Below, piece by piece: positions 44,922 through 55,748 of a DNA stretch of 64,000 bases. A program made the translations under genes and the position numbers. Within the stretch, counting starts at the first letter, position 1; each line of letters opens with the position of its first letter. Under the pieces are notes generated by a model. It had not been told where the DNA came from, did not search any database, and worked only from the letters and a program-made list of their open reading frames with translations. This DNA is from Rehmannia glutinosa (taxonomy: Eukaryota; Streptophyta; Magnoliopsida; Lamiales; Orobanchaceae): NCBI GenBank assembly GCA_016081115.2, contig CM071932.1:56866659-56930658 (forward strand), written 5' to 3'.

Positions 44922-46090
44922 ATGGCACCAAAGCTCGATTTTGTTAAGTTTTCGAAGCAAATCCACTCTGGATCGATTGTGGATTTCGAAGGAATGATAA
45001 AGCAGGGTTCCGATGAAACCCTAATGAAGAAGATAGTTGATATGATGGAAAAGTCCGGTCTCAGGCCTTTTCTAACGATGGAATACTCGCTGACCTACGC
45101 TGAAGAGGTGGCGCAGTTTTATGCAAATGCTGAGGTGCAGGACGAAGGCATCAAGTCTACTGTCCACCGCAAGGACATTTTGATTACTGCTAAGGACCTT
45201 GCGGAGCACTGCTTATTGCCGTCGGAGGGCATGACAGAGATAGCTGAAGCTGATGTCAACTTGGCTGCTGCATGGAAAGAAGTAGCCAAACCAGAGTGTG
45301 CTGTGAAAGTTATCTACACAGCTGAGAAGAAGTTGCTGAATGACGATTATCACAAGTTGATGGACGTCGTTGCAAAATGTGTAGATATGAAGTTTGGCAG
45401 TTTCAATCAACTTTCAAAGACAAAGCTGATCGTCATGGTTGCGATCATGGAAGGAAAAAAAGTCAACTGGGCTGAGTTTGTGTACAACAGACTCTGCCAG
45501 AACATCGAAACAAATCGTACAAGAAAGATAGATCCTTTGGAGGATCACTTGGTTATGGCTTGGTATTTGGTCACTTGATGGAAGTGAAGGGCATTCCCCT
45601 TAAACATGGAAAACCTTTCCATGTGAACAAGAAAATGTTCAGGGCTAATCATTCAGGAGCCCAGAAGAGAGCCCATACGAAGAGGACGGATACAATTAAG
45701 GGGGAATCAGTTGAACCCGAGGACACATCTGTTTCCTCCCCTCCCAAGAAGAGAGCTGCCCCTGCAGCTGCTAAGAAGAAAATTACCCCTATAGCAAAGA
45801 AACGGAACTGCCCCTGCAGTCGAGTCACCTGCCCGAGCAACCGTGTTTCCTGCCCCCGCAGCCGAGGCAGAGAAGGAAGCCCAAATACCTTCTCCAGCCA
45901 TAAGAAAGAAGAGGATTGCCAAGCCCAGAAAGGCAGCTCCATCCAAGAAAGATGCTCTGGACCCTGCCGCGAAAGACCCTAAAAAAAAGGAATCCGAACC
46001 AGAAATTCCTCTGGTGAGAACCAAGAGAAGAAGAAGAAGAAGAATCTCCAAGCTTTCAGAGCTTGAGAACTGCGAGTCGCCATCGGGAAT
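44922..46090 (+). pseudogene. Sirevirus 3' ORF (env-like position) with basic tail
   Basis: Starts 'MAPKLDFVKFSKQIHSGSIV'; 218 codons are open to 45578. A frameshift leads into 45560-45842, another into 45843-46090. The N-terminal 220 residues resemble the 'putative plant transposon protein' domain (EEVAQFYANAEV, LITAKDLAEHCLLPSEG). The rest is a Lys/Ala/Pro-rich, then Arg-rich tail with 'RTKRRRRRRISK'. No signal peptide and no membrane helix are visible, so an envelope role looks unlikely for this copy. A nuclear or nucleic-acid-binding role fits the tail better. It is fused at about 46088 to the interior of the LTR. Confidence 0.7.
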
Positions 46091-47158
46091 AAAACCAATG
46101 GGAAGCACTGCACCTCGTGTCAGAACCTGAAAAGCTTGACATTCATTTAATACGAGGAAAGGTCTACATCTCAAGATTGAAGACCAAGAAAAGACAAGCC
46201 AACGAACATAAGTGATTTTTGAAAATCAGCTAATCTCTTCAATGGGCAGATTTTTGAAAGTTCACTATAAAAGGCCGAGGAATTTCATTGAGAAAAGGTT
46301 ACCTTGATTACCTGAACCATGAACGAACAAGCATTATTCAAACTGTAACTTGCAAAATATTCTCAAGTCATTCAAGCAAAATCCTCAAGCCTAAATCTCG
46401 AAGGAAATCGATCCAACACAAAGCTGTGAAGGAAAGACAACTTCAAACTGTTGAAGAGGAAACTTTTGAAGAATCAAAAGTGGTCTACTTTCCAAGGAGG
46501 ATTGTAGAAAGGTTCAAGGTCGAACCAATCTCAAGTTATTAGAGGGCTTCGTGATCAAATCCAAGAAGCTTGAGAAAGTGAGTTGTAGTAGCAAGGCAGC
46601 TGCCCTGTGAAGAAGCTGAGTCGAATGAGAAGCCAGTTGTGTGACCAAGGCATCTCCAGACTGAGTCCAAGGAGCAAGTCAGCTGTGTGATCAAGACTCG
46701 TCTCTAGACTGATAACCACTTTGTGAACTGATCATTACTTAGTGGATACCTCCAGGAAGAGAGGAGTAGAAGAATTACCCCATCTTCGAACCTCTATAAA
46801 ATTTACTTGTGTCATTTACATTTCAAAGATATTTACATTCCCGCACACATATTTTATATCTCTTTGATAATTTGCTATCCAACTCGATAAATAACTAAGT
46901 GCTAAAACCAAGTGTTAAAACAAAGCTATATCAAATTCAAGGGTGTTAAGTCTTCCATTTGAAAAACTCATCACGACCCAAGTTAAAGTTTAGACTAAAC
47001 AGTGAGTTATTCTATCAACGGCTCTATCGAGTCCGTTGAGTGGCTAACTCTTTGATTAACTAACTTTGTCCTCAAGGACATATATTTGTGTAATTAACTC
47101 TGTAATATTTTAAAAGGAACCCCCCCTTCTAAACCTTACTCACACCTCTTGGGACCTA
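46088..47158 (+). repeat. Truncated 3' LTR of the outer element
   Basis: Homologous to 18449-19559 of the 5' LTR but lacks its first 470 bp. The junction lies in the word AATAAA, shared by both sides. The right end reads GGGACCTAGAATTC instead of GGGACCTACA, so the last two bases are altered or lost. CTG sites are in the normal form here (GACTGATAACC against GACTCGATAACC in the 5' LTR). Confidence 0.85.
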
Positions 47159-47647
47159 GAATTCGATTTCCATCTTTGTTAGAACTCCTCTTCCGAATTC
47201 CGCACTAGCAAATATGACACGCAAACTATTGGCCAAATGAAAAGCAAATAAGAATAAGCACTCGAATTCATAAAATAGAACACATGAATTAATTAAGAAA
47301 ACAATTAATTAAGATTTAACATGAATCCATAGTTTTGATTATGCCCTAAGATCCGAAAGAATAGCCAAACATTGATAACAAATTTATAGACAAACTTGAA
47401 ATCAACATTATGACATCGTTTAAGCATAGACAATGGATCTAAAATAAGAAAGAAAACTCCTTCGTGTCTTGATGGATTCTCCTTCCAAGCCTTCAAAGCT
47501 CTTGTGCTTAGTAGATGTGAAAGGACTTGTGGTGTTCTTCGCGACCTAGCCCTCCTCTCTCAGAAGACCTTGGATCTTGTGTTCCTGTAAAATTTGGTGT
47601 GTTGTATGGTATATTGATGGATTAATTTCTGTGCAGGTCTTGCGTTC

Positions 47648-47655
47648 CTTTTATA
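47648..47655 (-). promoter_or_regulatory. TATA box of the minus-strand LTR
   Basis: TATAAAAG on the minus strand lies about 65 bp downstream of the palindromic array. Confidence 0.55.
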
Positions 47656-47719
47656 GATGCATGGAGAGATAACTTGTAGAGTTTGAGTTGGAAAAGGACA
47701 CAAAAATGCGAAACAGCGC

Positions 47720-47915
47720 ATCACATGGCCCGACCGTGTAGCTTCACACGGCCGTGTGGCTCTCACACAACCACTTGACACGACCATGTGGCTCTCACAT
47801 GGTCCAGCCGCGCGGCTTGTTTCGTCCCCTGTTTCTCCCCAACTTCACATGGACATGTCATCATCACCACGACAATCACACGACCGTGTGGTCCCACACG
47901 GTTTGGTCGTGTGAT
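47720..47915. repeat. CACACGGCCGTGTGG palindromic array
   Basis: Repeats of CACACGGCCGTGTGG, CACACGACCGTGTGG, CACATGG and CCGACCGTGT words form imperfect palindromes. CpG-rich against an AT-rich background. Confidence 0.8.
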
Positions 47916-48125
47916 GTATTTTTGTCCAGTTTCTTTGTCTTTCGATCTTCTCTTTGCACTCGTTAATCCTATTCGGGCCTTTCAACTGTTATTTCCTCGA
48001 TTAAGCTCCGTTTCATGTAAAAAGTTACAAGAATATACTGAAGATCATGCTCTTCTAAGGAAACCAAGTAAAAACACACCCTTTGAATATACATGCAAAT
48101 GTATTAATTATATACCATTTTAAGC

Positions 48126-48849
48126 CCGGCCTTAAATGCAAAGAATTGATATTCTGCGATGTCGTCAAGGCAAAACGTAGCAACGCCGAGTGGAAGGGCA
48201 AGCTGACACATTTATTGATAATGAAGATGACGAAGAAGAAGTTTACACATTAGGTGAATATCAGGAAGAACATGATGAAGAAGATAATGCTAATGAAAGT
48301 GAGGATGATTATGAGACTGATTAGTTGAATTTGAATCTCTTTCTCCAAGATGATAATTCTCCTGTCCACTTATTAAATATGTGCACTGACAAGGTTTAGG
48401 TGAGAAATAATCAAATTTTTACTTATTATTTGTGTGTTTATGAGTTTTCCTATGGAAATAATTGAACAGAGATGGAGTAACTTGTTTTTTATTTGTAGGA
48501 ATGCTATTATATAATTCTTTGACATTTTGAAGTTAATCTATTGAAGAAAAATCTGTGGTCCTCAAATATTATGGTAAGTCGAGATAAATTCTTATTGTTT
48601 TGAAGAGAGTTTTTTTTAACATATGATATGCGAGTATAATCTTTGTTTCCCAGATATACTTGGGGACTGCTAAAGAGGAGGATTCATTGAATATATTACT
48701 GGAATTTGACCCATATATTACTGAAATTTTGAACTGATTCATTTTGCTGAATTTGGAGGATTCACTTTTGTGTTGTTTTTTGGAAGGAGACTCCAATTAA
48801 ATTCTAGGTTCTGCTTTGATGATCAGTGTAATTTAATGGAGAGTATAGG
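48126..48849 (+). other. Unassigned stretch with an acidic peptide
   Basis: Around 48207-48325 one frame reads 'DTFIDNEDDEEEVYTLGEYQ' and continues acidic to a TAG. A nearby ATG in another frame ('MSSRQNVATPSGRAS') suggests a frameshifted short protein. I do not recognise it. The rest is AT-rich and featureless. Confidence 0.3.
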
Positions 48850-49220
48850 CTGAGTTACATTTCAGGGGAGGTTTTGTTGGGTTCAATTCAATGTAACTTG
48901 GAGTATGCTGATGTTGAGATTGATTTTGAGAGCTCTTTTCCAAGGTGCTAAAATCATCACTTGAAATCATCATGTCACATTGCAGATGTAGTTAGTTCAG
49001 CTTGTTCTTTTCAATTTTTGTTTCTCTTTTGTTGGGATTTTTGACAGGATGAGGTAGGTACCTTGTGTTGGTCCTGTTTTCGTGAGCAGTCATTGGAATG
49101 TTTCTCTCTACTCCTATTTGGATGTTTCTCTCGTTGTATCCAAAAGGAGCTGGAGTCAGCTGACTCCGGGACGTGTTTCTTTTAGGTTTCCATTAATATA
49201 GTCTACCATTTAATTTCGAC
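48850..49220 (+). mobile_element. Possible LINE-type 3' tail
   Basis: Ends 'GTTTCCATTAATATAGTCTA...TTTCGAC' followed by an A10 run (49221-49230). This pattern resembles 3' ends of plant RTE-type LINEs. There is no coding sequence to confirm it. Confidence 0.35.
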
Positions 49221-49230
49221 AAAAAAAAAA

Positions 49231-49554
49231 GGAATAGGGGTAACTATATGTTCCCACTGCTCAATTAGATTATTGTAATTTCTCTCTGCCCAAGTTCACC
49301 TGTGAAGAATGACAACAGTAGAGAGGCGCTTGAAACCTCAACCCTCCCATACAATCCACTTTGTAATTGTTTGAAATTTTTCTATTTTAAAAAAAAAAAA
49401 AAAAAATCAATATGCATGATATATTCATACTTATTTGATCTTTTTTGAAGTAGACCTAAATATTCAATTAGAATCTATAATAAGTAAAATTTATATTATT
49501 AAACCTTAATGATTTATATATAATATAACTTATTAATAAAAAACATTCTTAGTA
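49231..49554. other. AT-rich stretch with poly(A) run
   Basis: No gene seen. It contains an A-run at about 49389-49406. Confidence 0.5.
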
Positions 49555-49562
49555 CTTAGATA

Positions 49563-50385
49563 TAGAGCTGTCAAAACGGGTTGGCGGGCGGGCTATCTCA
49601 CAACCCGCCAAACCCGTCATTTGGTGGGGCGGGCCAGCCCACCAAGGTGGCGGGCGAAAAAATCTCAACCCAACCCAACTCGTCTTGGGCCATGGGTTGG
49701 GCGGGCCGGCCCGCCATAAAATTAGAGAAAATAATATATTATTTTTTGTTGCGAATTTGATTTTGGTGTCTTTATATAAGTTGTAATTCTACATGTTGAC
49801 TTCTCAATAAAATTTGAATTATTTTAATATTAATTTTTTAGATGAAGTTATGTTCAAATATCGAAAACAAATTAAATATTATGAATGATTTTAGATTTAA
49901 CCTGCAGGTCCAGTTTATTTATGTCAAACATTATGTGATGACAAATCACTGTAGGTATATATTTGTTAAGCGCAAAGTATAGTTGGGCTGGGAATATTAG
50001 TATTGGAAACAATTTCAACAAGTGTTGAATGATTTAAAAATTATTCCCTCGTTAGTTTCTTCTTCTTTTTTTTTTTTTTTTTACGGAAATTATGTCGTGA
50101 GTTTCAAAAGGTCTTAAGATTATTGCTATGTGTCTCCCTCTTCTGTACATTTTATTTTTGCTGAAATCTTCGCAGTTTCTCTACAATATTTTTCTGTTCC
50201 TTTCTGTTTTGCCACTATTTTATAGTAGCGACATGATAATATGTAAGTATTTTCTTAATAATATTTAAAAAAAAATGTCGGACCGCGGGTTGGCCCGCCC
50301 CCGCCGCGGGTTGGCCCACCATCAACCCATCGCTCTACCTTTGGCCGGGCGGGTGGCCCTGAGGCTAGCCGGTTTAATGACTCTA
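49563..50385. mobile_element. hAT-type MITE
   Basis: Left terminus TAGAGCTGTCAAAACGGG; right terminus (other strand) TAGAGTCATTAAACCGG. The flanking 8-bp sequences CTTAGATA (49555-49562) and CTTACATA (50386-50393) agree at 7 of 8 positions, as expected for an aged hAT duplication. The subterminal regions are rich in GGCGGGC/GCCCGCC words (49584-49720, 50280-50365), typical of this MITE type. There is no transposase. Confidence 0.85.
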
Positions 50386-50393
50386 CTTACATA

Positions 50394-50735
50394 TATGTCT
50401 CACTATATAAATTTAAAATTCAATACAAAAACTATTTTTCAAAAAAATTATATCTAAAACTAAAAGTGAGCATTTTTGAATTTTTCCTCAAAAAACTTAT
50501 ATTAATTTAAAACGAAGTATTTTATTTGATTCAAAATCATTTTTCGTTTGTGTAGGATCTCAACTTAGATTTTGACTCTCATCTTTCTTTATATGTTACT
50601 TTTTCATTATAATTAAAAAATTTAAAATAATAAATTTTACAAAAACTAGTTGCAAAAGTTAGTGACTAGAAAAATATAAAAATATTGTCAAAATTTTCTT
50701 TAGTTCAGTGGTAACTTGAAAAGTTGTCATTAGTT
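50394..50735. other. AT-rich flank, probably part of the right CACTA MITE
   Basis: No coding sequence. Words such as TTAGTGACTAG and TTGTCATTAG near 50660-50735 resemble the subterminal repeats at 57494-58144 on the other side of the copia insertion. A left CACTA terminus was not found. Confidence 0.4.
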
Positions 50736-51821
50736 TGTTGGAATTTGGTTCTTGATAAATTGGGTGTTGACCTTATTTTGACCAAATAATTAAGTAGTTT
50801 TCATTAGTGAAAAATAGAATTAAATTATTAGTAAAAATTCTACTAAGAGAGTAGATGAGAATAACATTTGGAATTTCTCAAAACCGATTCCGGCTGAATA
50901 AGAAATTAATGCTAGAAGTTAGTCACTTAATACAAATAAATGGTATGGAAAATGGGAAATGTGGGGAAGGAGAAATGCTCCATCCCACATAGGAAAAAGG
51001 AGGCAAAGTTGCACACTTAATATATCCCAAGTTGGACATATGGGTTTGGGTCGTTGGGGGCACCCAAGTTTATAGAGGGGTGATGACCTACATGCTTGTG
51101 GGTTTGGTTCAAAACACACACGGCCTGGGCTTGGCTTCAAGGCCCTTATTTTTTTTGGACCAAAAACCTTTAAAATTAAATATTTAATTAAGTTTTGTAA
51201 TTAATTAATAAAGTTCAACCTGGGAGGAAGATCGGCCCCGCAGGAGCACGGCCCGTGCGGTCGGGTTGTGCTACTTGCCGAAGTTTCGAGCCAGTGCACG
51301 GGCTGGAGCACGGCCGTGCGTCTGGGTCGTGCTGGGTGCCGCACCTTTTCGCGCCAGTGCACGGACAGGAGCACGGCCCGTGCGTCTGGTTGTGCTCCCT
51401 GTGCAGGTGCGTCTGTTTAGTGAAAAGGTGCTTTTTCGATCGTATAGACGCGATTTTCCGTACGGGCACTTCATTGCCTATATTATTGAAGCCCCTGCAG
51501 ATGAATTTACACACGAAAATACTAAGATAATAACCGATCATTCTGCATACAAAGCATATTGATCATTCCCTTCCTTTGTAGCTTGAAAGTCTAAACACTT
51601 GTGTTGTTCGCTGTGTTTCGAGTTTGAAAGTGCTCTAAACTCGAGACGTAAAAAGTCGTTGTATCTTAGAGGCGAGTGCCAGAATCGTAAGCACTCGGTA
51701 TACGGGGCGTTTTCGTCTTGCGGAGACAGAATCTAATTCTGGCCTCGACTTACACCATACACTATATCACAACCATTTTTCTTCACATACAGAAACCTTC
51801 CACCAGATATTTTACCCAACA
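50736..51821 (+). repeat. 5' LTR of the full-length copia
   Basis: Starts TGTTGGAATTTGG, ends TTTTACCCAACA. It contains the GCACGGCCCGTGCG array (51240-51395). No tRNA-Met primer site follows; the next bases are AGCGCAAGACG. Confidence 0.95.
51240..51395. repeat. GAGCACGGCCCGTGCG palindromic array, 5' LTR
   Basis: Three or more units combine GAGCACGGCCCGTGCG with TCTGGTCGTGCT-like spacers and GCGCCAGTGCACGG. The same array is in the 3' LTR at 56895-57070. Open frames across it on both strands are composition effects. Confidence 0.85.
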
Positions 51822-51857
51822 AGCGCAAGACGAAAATTCCTGTTTCTGTTGAAGACG

Positions 51858-52720
51858 ATGGCATCCACTTCGATATCTTTCACACATATGGCTGTTGCTC
51901 CCGCTCACGGCGAAAAGCCGCCCAAGTTCTACGGTGCCGATTCAAATGTTGGCAACAGAAGATGATGTTCCACCTCACCACCTTGGGGCTGGCTCATTTT
52001 CTGAAAGACGACCCCCCTACTGCCGTTGGAGATGACGAAGTTGACAACAATCGGAGAATCGCTGAGGATGCTTGGCATAACAGCGATTTTCTATGTCGCA
52101 ACTACGTCTTGAACGTGCTAGACGACACTCTCTACAACGTCTATAGCACGTTCAAGATGTCCAAGGGCGTGGGAGTCCTTGGAGAAGAAGTACAAGGCAG
52201 TAAGATCGGCACAAAGAAATTTGTTGTCGGCAAATTTCTGGAGTACAAGATGGTTGACACCAAGACGGTGATCAACCAAGTTCAGGAGATTCAAATCATC
52301 CTTCACGACTTAGTATCTCAAGGGATGATTTTGAATGAATCCTTTCAAGTGGCCGCAATGATCGAAAAGTTCTTTGCCATTGTGGAAGGACTTCAAAAAT
52401 TACCTCAAGCACAAGCGCAAAGAGATGGGGATTGAGGATCGATTGTTCGGCTTCGCATCGAAGAAGACAACAAGAAGTCAGATGTGAAATCCAGCAAGTC
52501 TGGAATGGAGGCTAAGGCTAATCTTGCAGAATCGATCACTAGCAAGAAACACAAGCACTCCGGGAAGGAAAAAGGAAATGCCAAAAAGTTCAAGGGGAAT
52601 TACTACAATTGTGGCAAACCGAACCACATGGCGAAGGATTGCCGACACCCGAAAAAGGGCAATCAAGGTGGCAACCAACAAGCCAATGTAACAGAGGACA
52701 AGTCGGTTCCAATTGACTTG
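51858..52720 (+). pseudogene. Gag of the full-length copia
   Basis: Begins 'MASTSISFTHMAVAPAHGEK' at 51858. A one-base loss before 51962 shifts the frame; the rest runs to a stop at 52433-52435 and, after another shift, to the zinc knuckle at about 52600-52640. There the expected C-Y-N-C reads Y-Y-N-C, so the first zinc ligand is lost ('YYNCGKPNHMAKDC'). It is a UBN2-type gag that would form particles. It is clearly defective. Confidence 0.8.
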
Positions 52721-53596
52721 TCGGAGCTCGATCTCTCCACCGTTGTGTTTGAAGCCAATATGGTGGATAACCCAAGGGAGTGGTGGATAGATACTGGGGC
52801 TACTCGTCACATTTGTGCCGACAAAGAGATGTTCTCCTCCTACACTCCGATTAATAGAAGGAAGTTGTTCATGGGGAACTCTTCGACTTCCAACATCATG
52901 GGGCTTGGAAAGGTGGTGCTCAAGATGACTTCTGGGAAGGAGCTTACGCTTGTAGATGTGCTGCATGTCCCAGACATCCGCAAGAACTTGGTTTCCAGTC
53001 CTTTGCTTAGCAAGGCCGGCTTTAGACTAGTGTTTGAGTCCGACAAGTTTGTAATGACCAAGAATGGTCAATTTTTATGCAAAGGTTACCTTGATAAGGG
53101 CCTGTTCAAAATGTCTGTAATGTCCGTTTTCCGCCAAGAGGCGAAGAATAAAAATGTTACTTATGTTTACTTGTTGGATTGTTCTAATTTATGGCATGAT
53201 AGATTAGGACACGTAAACTTCAACACAATTAAAAGGTTAGTGAATCTGGAATTAATACCTACGTTTAAAACCAATTCACAAGACAAATGCGAAATTTGTG
53301 TTGAAGCAAAATTGGCCAAAGCACCATTTCATTCGGTAACGAGAAGTACCAAACCACTCGAGTTAATTCATACAGATGTGTGTGATTTAAAACTTGTGCA
53401 AACCCGAGGTGGGAAAAAGTATTTCATAACGTTTATAGACGATTGCACAAGATATTGCTATGTGTATCTTTTGAAAAGCAAAGATGAAGCTTTAGTAGCT
53501 TTTAAAACTTATAAGAATAAAGTTGAAAATCAGCTTAATCTAAAAATTAAGATGATTCGAAGTGATAGATACGGAGAGTATGTTGCTCCATTTTAG
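52484..53596 (+). pseudogene. Protease and integrase of the full-length copia
   Basis: 370 open codons. Zinc-knuckle end, then protease 'WWIDTGATRHICADKEMF' (D-T-G active site). Pre-integrase 'LWHDRLGHVNFNTIKRL' and the integrase core follow, with 'HTDVCDLK' (first Asp) and 'IRSDRYGEYV' (second Asp). A TAG at 53594-53596 ends it, but the same frame continues with 'EFCSEAGIIHQTTAPYSPQS' and the catalytic Glu in 'NGVAERKNRTL', so a single nonsense codon splits the integrase. Confidence 0.85.
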
Positions 53597-54379
53597 GAAT
53601 TTTGCTCGGAAGCAGGTATAATTCATCAAACGACTGCACCTTACTCACCTCAATCAAATGGTGTTGCAGAACGCAAAAATCGTACTCTTAAGGAGATGAT
53701 GAATGCGATGTTGATAAGTTCTGGCTTACGCCAAAACTTGTGGGGGGAAGCTATACTTTCTACAAACTACATTCTTAATAAGATCCCACACAAAGGTAAA
53801 AATGAAACTCCATATGAGCTATGGAAGGGATGTAAACCGTCATATAAATACCTCAAAGTGTGGGGGTGTTTGGCTAAAGTCGAAGTACCTAAGCCGAAAC
53901 AAGTTAGAATCGGTCCGAAGACGATCGATCGTTCTTTCATTGGATATGCAAACAATAGTAGGGCATATCGCTTTTTAGTGCACAAGTCAGCAATTCCTGA
54001 TATAAATGAAGGTATGATCATTGAATCAAGGAATGTTGTATTCTTCGAGAATATCTTTTCGAACAAAGAACAGAAAGAAGAAAGTTCGAGTAAACGGACT
54101 TATGATACTGCAAGGTTACCTCAAAGTGATGATGAAGAGGAACCAAGATACAGTAAAAGGACAAAAGTAGCTAAGTCTTTTGGTCCTGATTTTCTAACTT
54201 ATATGTTAGAAAACGAACCCCGAACTATTCAAGAAGCATTGTCTAGTCCAGAAGCTCCTCTCTGGAAAGAAGCTATCAATAATGAGATAGATTCCATCAT
54301 GCAAAATCACACTTGGGAGTTGGTTGATCTCCCACCGGAATGCAAACTGTTGGGATGCAAGTGGATCCTTAAAAGGTAG
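53597..54379 (+). pseudogene. Integrase C-terminus and RT N-terminus
   Basis: In frame with the preceding part. Contains the catalytic Glu of integrase, 'NKIPHKGKNETPYELWKG', a linker rich in charged residues, and the RT start 'LWKEAINNEIDSIMQNHTWE' and 'GCKWILKR'. It ends at a TAG (54377-54379) where related proteins have Lys. The frame goes on briefly ('YKVDGSIDKYKARLVVKGF') before a frameshift near 54450. Confidence 0.85.
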
Positions 54380-54452
54380 TATAAAGTTGATGGATCTATC
54401 GACAAGTATAAAGCCCGATTGGTAGTTAAAGGGTTTAGACAAAAGGAGGGAT

Positions 54453-55748
54453 ATGACTTCTTCTTCTCCTGTCACGAGAATTACGTCCATTCATGTTCTC
54501 ATTGCTATTGCAACTCTGCATAACCTTGAGATTCATCAAATGGACATTAAAACTGCCTTCTTGAATGGTGAGCTTGAAGAGGAGATTTATATGGAACAAC
54601 CCGAGGGGTACGTTGCACCCGGTCAAGAGCGAAAGGTGTGTAAACTTGTTAAGTCATTTTATGGACTATAACAAGCATCTAAGCAATGGCATGAAAATTT
54701 TGACTCGACTATGAAGTCAAACGGTTTCAAGATCAACGAATGTGACAAGTGTGTCTACATTAAAGGTACTACAAATGATTACGTCATAGTATGCCTTTAT
54801 GTGGATGATATGTTGATCATGGGTAGTAGTTATGATTTAATCATGAATACTAAGAACATGTTGAAGAAGAACTTTGACATGAAGGATATGGGATTATCTA
54901 ATGTTATATTAGGGATTAAAATCTCTAGAACTTCAGATGGAATTGTCTTGTCACAATCCCATTATGTCGAAAGCATACTTAGAAGGTTTAATGCTTTTGA
55001 TAGTCCTCCGGCTAAGACACCTGTAGATCTAAGTCTACACTTGTCCAAGAATAGAGGCGAACCAGTTTCTCAACTGGAATATGCAAGGGTAATTGGCAGT
55101 CTGATGTACTTAACGAATTGTACACGTCCAGACATTGCATATTCAGTAAGTAAACTAAGTAGGTTCACAAGTAACCCAAGTACGGATCACTGGAAAGCCG
55201 TGACAAGGGTACTTAAATATTTAAAGTATACCATGAACTATGGAATACTTTATACGAGATATCCAACAGTATTAGAAGGATACTGTGATGCAAATTAGAT
55301 ATCAGACACAAAAGACTCCAAGTCCACAAGTGGTTTTGTTTTCACAATAGGTGGAGGAGCGGTGTCGTGGAAGTCTTCTAAGAAAACATGCATAGCTCGA
55401 TCCACTATAGAATCCGAGTTCATTGCTTTAAATAAAACTGGAGAAGAAGCTGAATGACTTAGAAACTTCCTAGAGGATATTCCGTGTTGGAATAAGCCTG
55501 TGTCTGCTGTTATGATACACTGTGATAGTCAATCAGCAATCGGAAGGGCACAAAGCAGTATGTATAATGGTAAGTCTAGACATATACATCGGAGACACAA
55601 TACCATTAGCCAGTTGATTTCGAATGGGGTTATTTCGGTTGACTACGTGAAGTCAAAGGAAAACCTTGCGGATCCGCTTATGAAAGGCATAAATCGAGAT
55701 CAACTGTATAAACTGTTAAGGGGAATGGGTTTGAAATCCACAACTTAA
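54453..55748 (+). pseudogene. RT and RNase H of the full-length copia
   Basis: One frame with three nonsense codons: TAA 54669-54671, TAG 55296-55298, TGA 55455-55457. Each is explained by a C-to-T or G-to-A change from CAA or TGG. Landmarks: 'IHQMDIKTAFLNGELEEEIY', catalytic 'LYVDDMLIMGS', 'GSLMYLTNCTRPDIAYSVSK', RNase H 'KSTSGFVFTIGGGAVSW' and C-terminal 'VDYVKSKENLADPLMKG'. All catalytic RT residues are kept. Confidence 0.9.

Larger units (their letters stand above)
17980..47158 (+). mobile_element. Outer Sirevirus-type copia element, split and deleted
   Basis: Pieces in order: 5' LTR 17980-19559, primer site, gag start 19687-19916; interruption by the Harbinger-like element (19920-34977); gag continuation 34981-36383; interruption by a minus-strand copia (36384-43297); RT end and RNase H 43298-44333; 3' ORF 44922-46090; truncated 3' LTR 46088-47158. 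Protease, integrase and the N-terminal RT are absent between 36383 and 43298. The end of the 3' ORF and the first part of the 3' LTR are also lost. No target duplication remains (TTGTT left, AATTC right). Confidence 0.85.
47159..48125 (-). mobile_element. Minus-strand Ty3-type LTR fragment
   Basis: 47159-47265 matches 60130-60237 of the Athila LTR on the right (shared 'TTTGTTAGAACTCCTCTT' and 'AAGAATAAGCAC'). On the minus strand a CG-rich palindromic array (47720-47915) precedes TATAAAAG (47648-47655). There is no coding sequence. Confidence 0.65.

Noticed and set aside
51215..51562. Overlapping ORFs of about 90-108 codons on both strands, and their counterparts at 56917-57239.
   Set aside because: They span the GC-rich palindromic array of the LTR, where stop codons are rare by composition. 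No family resemblance.
52478..52966. A 162-codon minus-strand ORF.
   Set aside because: It lies opposite the zinc knuckle and protease of the full-length copia, which are unambiguous on the plus strand.
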